Assembly (NCBI GenBank): GCA_937873035.1
Contig: CALMVA010000058.1
Span: 21,776 to 85,775 of the forward strand
DNA: 64,000 nt
Direction: 5' to 3'
Source: an uncultured Sphingomonadaceae bacterium
GTDB lineage: Bacteria > Pseudomonadota > Alphaproteobacteria > Sphingomonadales > Sphingomonadaceae
Positions 1-8,628 of the stretch are shown piece after piece. How positions within the stretch are numbered: the stretch's first letter is position 1; every line of letters starts with the position of its first letter. The position numbers and the translations under genes were made by a program. The notes below the pieces were generated by a model. That model saw nothing but the letters and a program-made list of their open reading frames with translations. It ran no database searches and was not told where the DNA came from.

Positions 1-388
1 TGATGTCCGACACCGGAAGGCGCTTGCCATCGAGCAGCACAAGGTTGCGGTTAGTGCCAAGGCCATGAAGGTTGATCGTCGCGCGACCGCCGCCGCCCTG
101 CCCGCCGGTTGCAGCATTGCCACCAACCGTGAAGCTCGGCACCTGGTTGAGCGCATCCTGAAGCGTCGCCGTGCCCGCTTCCTTGATGGCGACATCGCCC
201 ACCGTCGTAATCGGGCTGACTGAGCTGTTGTTGGGGCGCTGGATGAGCGAGCCCGTGACAATGATTTCGGCGACCTCGGTCGATGCATCATCAGATGCCG
301 CCGCCTGCGCATAGGCCGTGCCCATGGCTGTTGCGACCAGCATCGGAAGCGCGGACACGCCAACCGCCAAGCGATGTGAAACCTTCAT
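1..388 (-). CDS. TonB-dependent receptor, N-terminal part (runs off the window)
   Basis: Only about 129 N-terminal codons lie in the window; the rest continues beyond base 1. They show a signal peptide ending near AYA-QAA, a TonB-box-like stretch (EIIVTGS), and a plug domain start with the usual plug wording (TLQDALNQVPSF, then a glycine-rich run and LLDGKRLP). This is an outer-membrane active transporter powered by TonB. It is the last gene of the minus-strand catabolic island and has its own promoter region with two copies of the island operator (421-456). That suggests it imports the large substrate which the secreted esterases of the island attack. The ligand cannot be read from the plug alone. 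Confidence 0.9.
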   Translation of the reverse strand, partial: MKVSHRLAVGVSALPMLVATAMGTAYAQAAASDDASTEVAEIIVTGSLIQRPNNSSVSPITTVGDVAIKEAGTATLQDALNQVPSFTVGGNAATGGQGGGGRATINLHGLGTNRNLVLLDGKRLPVSDI

Positions 389-420
389 CAGTATCCCTCC
401 CTATACGACTCAATTTATAC

Positions 421-456
421 TAACTGGTTCGTTCAAATAATGAACTAACTAGTTCA
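421..456. promoter_or_regulatory. Double operator in front of the TonB receptor gene
   Basis: Bases 441-456 read TGAACTAACTAGTTCA, a perfect 7-bp inverted repeat (TGAACTA/TAGTTCA) around a 2-bp centre. Bases 421-435 read TAACTGGTTCGTTCA, the same motif with two changes. Related copies occur at 4305-4319 and 6965-6980, each just upstream of another gene of the same cluster. The spacing and palindromy fit a TetR-family dimer site; the TetR gene at 4354-4995 is the obvious candidate (inference). Confidence 0.75.
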
Positions 457-458
457 TG

Positions 459-1718
459 TCAATCTAGTGACATTCCCGTGCCTCGGCGTGATGCCGATGC
501 TTCGGCGCGCCCGATGAGGAAGGCCGCGGCCGCGCACAGTGCAAGCGGCACGCAATAGGTGACGAACAACAGGGGCAAGGGCGTTTGCGCCGCCATCAGA
601 TACCCACCAAGCAGCGGACCGATCACGGCGCCGCCACGCCCGATCGACATCGCCCAGCCAATGCCGGTGGCACGTCGCCGTTCAGGATAAACCGATGCCG
701 CCAGCGGCCACATTCCATTATAGCCGCCCTGAAGCGTCACACCGATCAGGAAGGCCACGAGCAACGTCATCGGCACCGACATCGGGATGCTTGCGAAAAT
801 GAGCATCGCAACGCCCGCGCTCACGAGAAAAGCGGGGATGATCCTGCCAAGCGGCTGGCGCACAGACAGGAAGCTCATCAGCATCGTGCCCGTAAATGCA
901 CCAAAATTGTAGAGCGCGCCCGCATAGATGCCGTTGGTTTCCGAAAGCCCCGCCTCGATCGACAATTTGGGAATCCAGCTCGTGATGAAATAGAGCACCA
1001 TGAGGCCAGTGAAGATCGCAAGCCAGAGCAGCAGCGTGCGCGTGCGCAGCGTTGACCCCAGCAATTCCTGCATCACCGGCTCCTGCGTGTGCGTGGCGCC
1101 CGGCATCTTGCGCTCTGGCAGGATCGCCCAGGTGAGCGGCAGCATGATGACGGTGGCGGCCCCGGCAACCAGCAAAAGCTTCTGCCACCCCCAGATAGGC
1201 AAGAGATGCGCGGTCGCAAGCCCGGTGAAGACCGCCGCCAGCGGATAGCCCGCCTGCACAATGCCGACGGCAAGATCGCGATGGGCCGCAGGCGCGGCTT
1301 CGGCAGAGAGCGCCGCCATGGCCGCCAGCACCGTGCCGATGCCGGAGCCGACAATGACGCGGGCGAGAACAAGTTGCGTCAAATCCCCCGCAAAGCCACT
1401 TGCGACCATGCCTGCCGACATAAGTGCAAGTGCCGTCAGGATGATCTTGCGCCGCCCGAAGCGATCCGCAAGCGGCGCGATGAAGATGCCCCCAATCGCC
1501 ATACCGGCAAGGCCCGCACTGAAGACGATGCCAATTGCGTCGGGCGCAATGCCCCAGTCACGGCCAAGCGCGGGGGCGATGAACGACATGATGACAACAT
1601 CCATGCCGTCGACCATGTTGATGGCAAAGCACAGGCCGACGACAAGGAGCGCAGGCAGCGTCCAGCGTCCAGCGCCTGATGCGACGACGGCTTCGGCCTC
1701 GCCGGTTGGAACGATCAT
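459..1718 (-). CDS. MFS transporter of the aromatic acid:H+ symporter (AAHS) type
   Basis: A 419-residue, 12-helix major-facilitator permease. The first helix carries the DGxD motif (VDGMDVVIMSF) that marks the AAHS family, whose members (PcaK, MhpT, BenK types) import aromatic acids with protons. The loop 2-3 motif appears as PLADRFGRRK. It starts at ATG 1718 with a strong GGGGAGGGG Shine-Dalgarno, only 12 bp after the stop of the carboxylesterase gene, so the two are probably one transcript. With quiC and two esterases in the cluster, likely cargoes are quinate, shikimate, protocatechuate or a cinnamic acid (inference). Confidence 0.88.
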   Translation of the reverse strand: MIVPTGEAEAVVASGAGRWTLPALLVVGLCFAINMVDGMDVVIMSFIAPALGRDWGIAPDAIGIVFSAGLAGMAIGGIFIAPLADRFGRRKIILTALALMSAGMVASGFAGDLTQLVLARVIVGSGIGTVLAAMAALSAEAAPAAHRDLAVGIVQAGYPLAAVFTGLATAHLLPIWGWQKLLLVAGAATVIMLPLTWAILPERKMPGATHTQEPVMQELLGSTLRTRTLLLWLAIFTGLMVLYFITSWIPKLSIEAGLSETNGIYAGALYNFGAFTGTMLMSFLSVRQPLGRIIPAFLVSAGVAMLIFASIPMSVPMTLLVAFLIGVTLQGGYNGMWPLAASVYPERRRATGIGWAMSIGRGGAVIGPLLGGYLMAAQTPLPLLFVTYCVPLALCAAAAFLIGRAEASASRRGTGMSLD

Positions 1719-1730
1719 GCTCCCCTCCCC

Positions 1731-3302
1731 TTAGTCGCGCGGCTTGCGCGGCTCGGTCGGCACGGACTGAGCCGCTGGTGCCGACAATGCATCAAGCGCC
1801 TTGTAGTGCGGCCAATCAATCACGCGAACCGTTTCACCAAGCTCCATCATGCGGGGCCTTTTCGGATCGAAGACCGGCCAGTCCTTGCGCGGCGGATCGC
1901 CCCTGGCAAAGGCGACAATCATCGATGACATGGTGTCGGACAAAACACGGTCACCCGCCTGCCAGTTGCGTGTCGTGCGAAACAGATTGAGCGCATCGAG
2001 CGTGCCCAGCCAATAAGGCACGTCGCCCGTATGATAGGCGCCAACGGTCGCCGGTTCATGATCGCTAAAGCTCACGCCCTCGGCATAAGGCTGGCGGCGC
2101 GTAAAGAACCACGCCCAAGTTGGAGAAGTCTGCGCCCGCGCCCAGCCCGCCATCTGCACGCCAAGAGAACTGTCGCGCTGCACATCGGCGACCGCGCGGG
2201 CCACATCGGCATCCGTCTTGACCGGATAGGCCTTGAGAACTGCATCCGCCGTTTGCGGAAAGGCCTTGCGGATGGCGGCGTCATAATCCGCAACCGACTT
2301 GACGGACCCCAGCGAACGGAAGCTCTCATCGCGCGTGAAGCCAAGCATCACCGGCACATCATTGTGGCGGCGCTGGCGGAAGGTTTCGGCAGGTGCCGCT
2401 GGCATGACCGCACCATCAATGGTGATCGGACCGCGCCGGACGAACGGCGCGGCTGCAATCCGGTCGCCACTCATGTCGCGCAGCTGGGCGATATTGTCTG
2501 CGCCCAGCGCCTTTTGAAAGCGGACGCCATCCGCCTCCGCCTCGGCAAGCGGCACGGGGGCAAGAAGATCACCAAAGGGACTGCCGCTCATACCCACGAT
2601 CCGCCGGAAAAGTCCCTTGGCAAGCGGGCTTGATTGCAGCAGCGCGACCGACATCGAGCCCGCCGACTGGCCCATGATCGTCACATTATCAGGATCACCC
2701 CCCAGAGCTGCGATATTGCGCTGCACCCATTGGAGTGCGGCGATCTGATCCATCAGCCCATAATTGCCCGACGCCCCATTGCCTTCGCGCGACAGGTCTG
2801 GATGCGCGAGAAAACCGAGATTGCCGACGCGATAAGCGATATTGACCTGAATGACGCCCTTCGCAGCGAGCGACGCGCCCGAATAGTTCGCCATGCTGGC
2901 CGAACCGATGTTGAAGCCCCCGCCATAGATCCACACGACCACCGGCAGGCGCGCTCCTGCCGGGGCGGCCTCTTTGGGTGCCCAGATGTTGAGATAGAGG
3001 CAGTCTTCCGACGTCGCCTCATTGCCGAAATAATGGTTCATCGTCCGGTTGCGGAGCGGCTGGAGGCACATTGGCGCCGTCCGGTCGGCATGGAACACGC
3101 GGCTCCAGCGCGCCACCGGTTGCGGTGCCCGCCAGCGCAGGTCACGCACGGGCGGCGCGGCGAAAGGAACACCCAGCCAGGCGCGCACACCGCCGTCAAG
3201 CGTCACGCCATCCATCTTGCCGGTTTCAACCTCCACGGTCTGGGCCGCAGCCGGTGCCGCCCCCAGCATCAGCCCCGCGAGAACGGCGAGAAACGCCTTC
3301 AC
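1731..3302 (-). CDS. Secreted type-B carboxylesterase
   Basis: A 523-residue alpha/beta hydrolase of the cholinesterase/type-B carboxylesterase family. A signal peptide (cleavage near AAAQ, residue 20) puts it in the periplasm or outside. The family signature EDCLYLNIW is at about 99-107, the nucleophile elbow GQSAG gives Ser213, and Glu326 and His424 (GAYHTGDVPY) complete a plausible triad; the oxyanion-hole GGGF is present. The start is GTG at 3302; its GTGA overlaps the stop of the upstream esterase gene, indicating translational coupling. Substrate unknown. The cluster suggests a hydroxycinnamate, gallate or quinate ester, but the family also holds many general esterases. Confidence 0.88.
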   Translation of the reverse strand: MKAFLAVLAGLMLGAAPAAAQTVEVETGKMDGVTLDGGVRAWLGVPFAAPPVRDLRWRAPQPVARWSRVFHADRTAPMCLQPLRNRTMNHYFGNEATSEDCLYLNIWAPKEAAPAGARLPVVVWIYGGGFNIGSASMANYSGASLAAKGVIQVNIAYRVGNLGFLAHPDLSREGNGASGNYGLMDQIAALQWVQRNIAALGGDPDNVTIMGQSAGSMSVALLQSSPLAKGLFRRIVGMSGSPFGDLLAPVPLAEAEADGVRFQKALGADNIAQLRDMSGDRIAAAPFVRRGPITIDGAVMPAAPAETFRQRRHNDVPVMLGFTRDESFRSLGSVKSVADYDAAIRKAFPQTADAVLKAYPVKTDADVARAVADVQRDSSLGVQMAGWARAQTSPTWAWFFTRRQPYAEGVSFSDHEPATVGAYHTGDVPYWLGTLDALNLFRTTRNWQAGDRVLSDTMSSMIVAFARGDPPRKDWPVFDPKRPRMMELGETVRVIDWPHYKALDALSAPAAQSVPTEPRKPRD

Positions 3303-4288
3303 TTGGCGGGAACCCCAAGCGTCTTGTGGAAGAAATCAAAAGTAGCGTTCATGGCCTTCAGCGTCGCCGCGCGTGTTTCAGCGGGTGAACTGCCGATGAA
3401 GCTGTGATCGACACCGGGTATGTAGATCGTCTCCACCGGCACGCCCGCAGACTTCAGGCGCGCCTCCATATTGTGCGACTGAGCGACATCCACCACGGCG
3501 TCCTTTTCGCCATGAATAAGAAGCATCGGCGGATCTTTCGCATCGACGTGCGCAATCGGGCTGACCGCCGCGACCAGCTCTGCCTTGCACTCTTCTGGCT
3601 TGCAGCGGAGCAGCATATATTCCGAAGAACTGGGGTTGCCGGCGGACGACCGGGCCAGCATCGGCGCAAAATCAAAAACGCCATACCATGTTACGGCGGA
3701 CTGGACACATTCCGAGCCGACCGCTGCGGGCTTGGGGTCGATGCCCGTCTCGCCGCAGGTCGTGGCGACAAGCCCGGTCAGATGACCGCCGGCTGAGCCG
3801 CCCCAAACGCCGACGCGCTTGGGATCGATGCCATATTTCGCCGCATTATCCTTGAGGAAACGGAGCGCCGCGCGCGCATCCTGCAACTGGGCAGGATAAG
3901 GTGCTTCACCCGACAGGCGGTATTCAAGGCTTGCCACCACAAAGCCTTCGCTCGCCAGCTTCGCCAATGCCTGCGGAAAGTTGCTGAGCGCGCCCGAATG
4001 GCGGGTATGACCAGCCACCCAGCCGCCACCATGAATATAGAGCACCAGCGGCTTCGCGGCCTTGCCCTTGGGCCTATAGATGTCGACCACCATCGGGCGG
4101 AAACCGGGCAGGGTGGAATAGGTCACATCCGCAAGGCCCGTGACTCCGCCCGGAAAATGCGTGACGCGATCAGGATAGACATCCGTGAGCGACGGCTGTT
4201 CCGAAACCGGAAAATCGCGCTGCGCGAAGGCCGCGCCAGACGTGAACAATACCGTCGCCGCCGCAGCGGCCAAAAGGGCTGGCTTCAT
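3299..4288 (-). CDS. Secreted alpha/beta-hydrolase esterase
   Basis: A 329-residue esterase of the BD-FAE/hormone-sensitive-lipase-like group. It has a signal peptide ending AFA-Q, the oxyanion motif HGGGW at residues 86-90, nucleophile Ser165 in GGSAGG, Asp263 and His295 (VDHSF). Four cysteines (178, 194, 229, 234) could form disulfides after export. It is the first gene of an esterase-esterase-MFS operon and has its own operator copy at 4305-4319, 17 bp upstream of the ATG. Two different secreted esterases in one operon suggest a substrate with two kinds of ester bond or a multiply acylated core (inference). Confidence 0.88.
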   Translation of the reverse strand: MKPALLAAAAATVLFTSGAAFAQRDFPVSEQPSLTDVYPDRVTHFPGGVTGLADVTYSTLPGFRPMVVDIYRPKGKAAKPLVLYIHGGGWVAGHTRHSGALSNFPQALAKLASEGFVVASLEYRLSGEAPYPAQLQDARAALRFLKDNAAKYGIDPKRVGVWGGSAGGHLTGLVATTCGETGIDPKPAAVGSECVQSAVTWYGVFDFAPMLARSSAGNPSSSEYMLLRCKPEECKAELVAAVSPIAHVDAKDPPMLLIHGEKDAVVDVAQSHNMEARLKSAGVPVETIYIPGVDHSFIGSSPAETRAATLKAMNATFDFFHKTLGVPAK

Positions 4289-4304
4289 CCGAATCTCTCC
4301 TACC

Positions 4305-4319
4305 TAACTATTTCGTTCA
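4305..4319. promoter_or_regulatory. Operator copy before the esterase operon
   Basis: TAACTATTTCGTTCA matches the island motif TAACTRGTTMGTTCA with one base outside the consensus. It lies between the TetR stop (4354) and the esterase start (4288), where a repressor would block transcription of the esterase-esterase-MFS unit. Confidence 0.6.
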
Positions 4320-4353
4320 TTTTTAACGCGCCGCCGCCCGCTTGGCAATTCGG

Positions 4354-4995
4354 CTATTGCTTGACCCAGGCGAGGATGATTTCTGCCACCTGATCGCGGC
4401 GCTTCTTCATTGCCTTAGGAGCGCCCATATCGACGCCGAAATTGGCATTGAAGGTGTAGCGGTTCGACACATTGTAAAAGCACAGCGCGCTGATCGACAT
4501 ATGCAGCTCTATGGGGTCGATGCCCTTGCGAAAAACGCCATCGGCAATGCCCTTGTCAATGATCGCGCGCAGTTGCGCGATGACGCTGCGGTTGCGCTCC
4601 TTCAAGCCCGGCACATGGCCGATATGTTCGCCATGGTGCATATTCTCATTCATCACGAGGCGCACGAAATCCGGGTTGTTGGCGTGATAATCGAAGGTCT
4701 GGCCAATTTGCGCGCGCAGCGCCTGTTCGGCAGGAAGCTCCCGAAAGCGGGCCTCGGCCTCTTCCTCGCGCCCACGGATGCGCACATAGGCCTGTTCCAG
4801 CACCGCGCGATACAGCTCTTCCTTGCCGCCGAAATAATAATAGATCATCCGCTTGGAAGAATTGGTCTTTTCGGCAATCTCGTCAATGCGCGCGCCAGCC
4901 AGCCCCTTGTCGGCAAATTCGCGCGTTGCAACCGCCAGAATGTTGTTGCGCGTCTCATCGGCATCATTGCTGCGTGCGTCTGCCGATTTTTTCAT
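4354..4995 (-). CDS. TetR-family transcriptional regulator
   Basis: A 213-residue protein with an N-terminal TetR helix-turn-helix: helix 1 around NNILAVATREFADKG, then IDEIAEKTN and the recognition helix running into MIYYYFGGKEELY. A ligand-binding helical C-terminal domain follows. The ATG at 4995 is preferred over an in-frame upstream codon because the TetR fold begins about 16 residues after it and a GGGGA lies upstream. The gene sits 59 bp after quiC and 65 bp before the esterase operon. It probably represses the island until a pathway intermediate binds (inference). Confidence 0.9.
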   Translation of the reverse strand: MKKSADARSNDADETRNNILAVATREFADKGLAGARIDEIAEKTNSSKRMIYYYFGGKEELYRAVLEQAYVRIRGREEEAEARFRELPAEQALRAQIGQTFDYHANNPDFVRLVMNENMHHGEHIGHVPGLKERNRSVIAQLRAIIDKGIADGVFRKGIDPIELHMSISALCFYNVSNRYTFNANFGVDMGAPKAMKKRRDQVAEIILAWVKQ

Positions 4996-5054
4996 TCGTG
5001 CCAATGCTGTTCCCCTGCTGCGCGATTTCACTCTTAATGTGCAATTGCCGGAAC

Positions 5055-6929
5055 TCAATCGGCCACATCGGCCTTGAAGCGCGCCTGAGCTGCAAGACGG
5101 ATGACGGCATTGGCCGCGCCATAGGCCGCATAACCCCGCCGCTCCACGATTTCAAAGAACACGCGCTTGGCAAAGGCGCGGCTGTAGAACTGGAAATATT
5201 CCGCCTCTCCATCGCGATCATAGAGGATGTTGAGCGCCGCCATCCGGTCGATCAACGCCGGATCAAGCCCGAAGCGCGCTTCCAGATCGTCATAATAATT
5301 GCGGGGAATTTCAAGCAGCCCAAGCCCGTTCGCCTGCGCGGCTTCTGCTGCTGCGAACACGTCGGGCGTCGAAAAGGCAAGATGCTGCACGCCAGCTCCC
5401 ATGTAATTATGGATGAAGCGCGATGAGAGCGTCTGCGCCGCCAGCGACCCGTTGAGCGTTACGCGGAATGTCTTGTCCCGCGATTCCACAGCCTGACTTT
5501 GCACCAGCCCAAGCGTATCGGCGATCTCAAGCTGCGGCGTCTTTGAGACATCAAACAACGCCACATAATAAAGCAGCCAGGAGAGGAATTCTTCATATTG
5601 CATCGTCTGCGCGATGTGATCGACCTGCTCCAGCCCAAGCGGGATGAGCGCGCCCCCTGGTGCCACGGGATGCGGAAACTCATGCGCCCACAGCTCCTCC
5701 TCAGCCCCATCTTTGACGAAATAGACAAGGCTGCCGCCCACACCGCGCACCGACGGCATCTGGATTTCATCGGGGCCGACGGCGGAAGCGAACTTCTGGA
5801 GACCAAGCGCATCGGCCCGCTCCAGCGCCGCCGCCGGATCGGAGACGCGCAGGCCAATCGCGCAGACCGACGCGCCGTGGACGACATCAAAGCTGTGTGC
5901 CAGCCCTTCGGGGTCGGCATTGACGACAATGTTGATGTCGCCCTGCTGCCATCGCACCACATCCTTGCGGCGATGATGCGCTGTCGGCCGAAAGCCGAGC
6001 GCGGCAAGCATCGCGCCCAGCGCATCGGCCTCATCATCGCTGGCCGCGAATTCGATAAAGGCGACGCCGCGCACATCGACGCGCGGCGGCATGGCTGGCA
6101 CGATTGGCGCACGCGCACGGCGCGCCACGCTATCATGCATCAGTTGCAACGAACGGAACCCGTCGCGCGCCACGCCCGAAGCAGAGCCTGCGCGGAAACG
6201 GTCGTTGAAGATTTCAAGCGACCAATAGCCGTGATAGCCGATGCGGTGGATCGCCTCTGCCCAATCGGCAACCGGCAGATCGCCCTGCCCCGGCATATTG
6301 CGGAAGTGGCGGCTCCAGCTCAAAAAATCCATTTGCAGGCGCGGCGCGTCTGCCACTTGCACAAGAAACAATTTGTCGGCGCGAATATCGCCAATGCTTG
6401 ATGACGGCACCTCGCGCGCAAGCGAGTGGAAGCTGTCGAGAATAAGGCCGATATTCGGATGATCGACATCGCGCACGATGCTCCACGCGTCACGATGGTC
6501 AAACACATGACGCCCCCATGCGAGCGCCTCATAGCCAATGCGCATCCCGGCGGCCGCCGCAAGATCACCAAGCTCGGCAAAATCATCGATGATGCGCGCG
6601 CGATCTCCCAGGGCGAGGGGGGAACAGTTGGAACAGACGAGCACAAGGTCTGTCTGCAACTCGGCCATCACGCCAAATTTGCGCTTCATCCGCTCAAAGC
6701 CGCGTGCACGCTGCGGTTCCGGCATCCCCTCAAAATCGCGAAAGGGCTGGAAGAGCGTGCACGTCAGGCCCAGATCGCGGATCGCCTTGCCCACATCACG
6801 CGGACTGCCGGGATAAGAGAGCAGATCATTCTCAAAAATCTCCACCCCCTGAAAGCCCGCATCGGCCACGGCGCGCAGCTTGCCATCCAGCGTGCCGCTG
6901 ATCGAAACGGTCGCAATCGATGATTTCAT
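5055..6929 (-). CDS. quiC: 3-dehydroshikimate dehydratase fused to an HPPD-like domain (QuiC type)
   Basis: A 624-residue two-domain protein. Residues 1-270 form a sugar-phosphate-isomerase-type TIM barrel (xylose-isomerase-like) with candidate metal ligands Glu134, Asp165 and Glu239. Residues about 285-615 are a two-module vicinal-oxygen-chelate domain resembling 4-hydroxyphenylpyruvate dioxygenase, with the metal triad apparently intact at His438, His516 and Glu593. In Pseudomonas such fusions are the QuiC1 class, converting 3-dehydroshikimate to protocatechuate in quinate/shikimate breakdown. No quinate dehydrogenase or protocatechuate dioxygenase is in view. It has its own operator copy at 6965-6980. 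The dehydratase assignment is good; any activity of the second domain is open. Confidence 0.87.
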   Translation of the reverse strand: MKSSIATVSISGTLDGKLRAVADAGFQGVEIFENDLLSYPGSPRDVGKAIRDLGLTCTLFQPFRDFEGMPEPQRARGFERMKRKFGVMAELQTDLVLVCSNCSPLALGDRARIIDDFAELGDLAAAAGMRIGYEALAWGRHVFDHRDAWSIVRDVDHPNIGLILDSFHSLAREVPSSSIGDIRADKLFLVQVADAPRLQMDFLSWSRHFRNMPGQGDLPVADWAEAIHRIGYHGYWSLEIFNDRFRAGSASGVARDGFRSLQLMHDSVARRARAPIVPAMPPRVDVRGVAFIEFAASDDEADALGAMLAALGFRPTAHHRRKDVVRWQQGDINIVVNADPEGLAHSFDVVHGASVCAIGLRVSDPAAALERADALGLQKFASAVGPDEIQMPSVRGVGGSLVYFVKDGAEEELWAHEFPHPVAPGGALIPLGLEQVDHIAQTMQYEEFLSWLLYYVALFDVSKTPQLEIADTLGLVQSQAVESRDKTFRVTLNGSLAAQTLSSRFIHNYMGAGVQHLAFSTPDVFAAAEAAQANGLGLLEIPRNYYDDLEARFGLDPALIDRMAALNILYDRDGEAEYFQFYSRAFAKRVFFEIVERRGYAAYGAANAVIRLAAQARFKADVAD

Positions 6930-6964
6930 AACAGATCGCCTCTCGCGTGCTGCATTATTTGGTA

Positions 6965-6980
6965 TTAACTAGTTAGTTCA
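6965..6980. promoter_or_regulatory. Operator copy before quiC
   Basis: TTAACTAGTTAGTTCA differs by one base from the perfect palindrome at 441-456 read on the other strand. It lies 36 bp upstream of the quiC ATG (6929), where it could overlap the promoter. With the other copies it defines a regulon limited to this cluster. Confidence 0.7.
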
Positions 6981-7065
6981 TATCAGCAGCGCCGCAAGTA
7001 GGCAAGACAGCACAGCTTGTCCGATTGCCGCAAAGTTGGCAGGCTGGCCTTTGGAGGATGATCGC

Positions 7066-7530
7066 ATGGACGATTTCACCATCGCGCGGGTGATTCATGT
7101 TGTGGCGGTGCTGATGTGGATTGGCGGGGTTGCGCTTGTGACCACCGTCATCATGCCCGCCATCCGCAATGCGAGCGCGCCGGATGACCGGCTGGCCGAT
7201 TTCCATCGTATCGAAAACCGCTTTGCACCACAGGCAAAGCTCTGGGTGTTGCTGGCAGGTGCATCCGGCTTCTGGATGACATGGCGGGGCGGGCTGTGGC
7301 CGCGTTTTTCCGATCCGCAGTATTGGTGGATGGTTGCGATGGTCGGCGTGTGGAGCCTTTTTGCGACCATGCTTTTCGTGGCCGAGCCGCTTTTCCTCCA
7401 CCACCGCATGGCACACTCACCCAGCCCCGCACGGGATTTTGCCCGGATGGAAGCGGCACATCGCGTGCTTCTGCTCGCCTCGCTCATCACAACCGCTGGT
7501 GTCGTCGGGGGAAGCCACGGCCTTTGGTAA
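7066..7530 (+). CDS. Small integral membrane protein, CopD/DUF2269-like
   Basis: 154 residues with about four hydrophobic segments: VIHVVAVLMWIGGVALVTT near the start, one near 65, one near 95 and one at the C-terminus. The ATG at 7066 is chosen because a GGAGG stands 8 bp before it; an upstream TTG at 7036 in the same frame lacks this. The HVVAVLMWIGG helix with an early histidine resembles heme- or copper-associated four-helix membrane proteins. The role is unknown. It faces the PepSY gene tail to tail with a 6-bp gap. Confidence 0.75.
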   Translation: MDDFTIARVIHVVAVLMWIGGVALVTTVIMPAIRNASAPDDRLADFHRIENRFAPQAKLWVLLAGASGFWMTWRGGLWPRFSDPQYWWMVAMVGVWSLFATMLFVAEPLFLHHRMAHSPSPARDFARMEAAHRVLLLASLITTAGVVGGSHGLW

Positions 7531-7536
7531 GGGGGA

Positions 7537-8628
7537 TTACTGCCTGACGGTGCTCCCCCTTCCCCGCCAACGCCGCCAGCCCGTTATGAAAAGAATGAGC
7601 GGCACCAGCCCGGCCAGCACCGCAAGCACGCGTGTTGCCAGCCCGCCGAACGATCCGTCATGCAGCGGGTGCGCCCAGTTGTTGAGTGTCGTGGCCGCCC
7701 CCATCATGGCCGCATCGTGCACCGCGAGGACATGACCGTTATATTGATCGACCCACACAAAACTGTGCGGAAAGCGGCGGGAAGGATCGCCGGGCTGCTG
7801 CACGCGAAAGCGAAACGCGCCATCGTCGGCCCCCGGCACTTCAATCCACGCAATGCGCGCACCGGGAAGCGCCGATTGCGCGGTCCTCAAGGCCTTTGCG
7901 ACGCCAATCTGCCGCCCTGTCCACGCCGCTGAGACGGGTGCGGGCATGGGCTCCAGCGGCCCGGCAAGTGCCGCCAGCACCGCATCGCTCTGGCGCGGAA
8001 GCTCCAGCATCACACCCGTGAGCGTCAGCACAAAGAGAAGGATCAAGCTGCCCAGCCCCGCCAGCTTATGCTGATCGCGCAGTCGCCGCGACAGGGCGGC
8101 CCGGCGCTTATAGGCCAGCGCCTTGGCAAGGCTGCCGCGCGGCCACCATGCCCAGAGACCCGACACGAGCAGCACGAGCAGAACCAGCCCGGCGATGCCA
8201 AGCGATGTTCCGCCCACCGCCCCCAGCAACAGCCGATAGTGCAGATCATAAAGGAAGGTCATGGCGTAATCCCCCCAATAGTCTCGCCGCAGCACCTGAC
8301 CGCCATCGGGTGACAGCCAGACCATCATCGGCGCGAAGCCCCGGCCTGCGGTTTCCGGCGGATTGTAATAGCGCGCGGGGATGGTGCCCTGCCCGTCCGT
8401 CACCTCGAAGCGCCACGCGCCCGCCTTGTCGGGATAGGCGCTGCGCACTGTTGCCAGCGCACGATCCCAATCCGGCGTGTGCCGCCCCTCTGCCCGGATC
8501 TCTGGATGCAGCAGCGCATCAATTTCCGGGTAGAAGACCAGCACCGAGCCTGTGAGGCCAAGCAGCACGAACAGCGCCCCGAACGTCAGGCCCATCCAGA
8601 GATGGACCTGACGCACGAAGCTGCGCAT
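7537..8628 (-). CDS. PepSY-associated TM-helix protein (iron-regulated membrane protein family)
   Basis: 363 residues with four clear transmembrane helices: near 10-32, then after the first periplasmic loop, mid-protein (LILLFVLTLTGVML) and at the C-terminus (VLAGLVPLILFITG). PepSY-TM proteins act in periplasmic metal reduction or siderophore/heme handling beside TonB receptors. The ATG at 8628 shares one base with the stop of the TonB receptor gene (TGATG), so the pair is translationally coupled. It probably handles the metal delivered by that receptor (inference). Confidence 0.88.
   Translation of the reverse strand: MRSFVRQVHLWMGLTFGALFVLLGLTGSVLVFYPEIDALLHPEIRAEGRHTPDWDRALATVRSAYPDKAGAWRFEVTDGQGTIPARYYNPPETAGRGFAPMMVWLSPDGGQVLRRDYWGDYAMTFLYDLHYRLLLGAVGGTSLGIAGLVLLVLLVSGLWAWWPRGSLAKALAYKRRAALSRRLRDQHKLAGLGSLILLFVLTLTGVMLELPRQSDAVLAALAGPLEPMPAPVSAAWTGRQIGVAKALRTAQSALPGARIAWIEVPGADDGAFRFRVQQPGDPSRRFPHSFVWVDQYNGHVLAVHDAAMMGAATTLNNWAHPLHDGSFGGLATRVLAVLAGLVPLILFITGWRRWRGRGSTVRQ

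Noticed and set aside
4342..5037. Long + strand frame opposite tetR
   Set aside because: The TetR frame has a complete recognisable domain; the opposite frame has none and is explained by codon bias.
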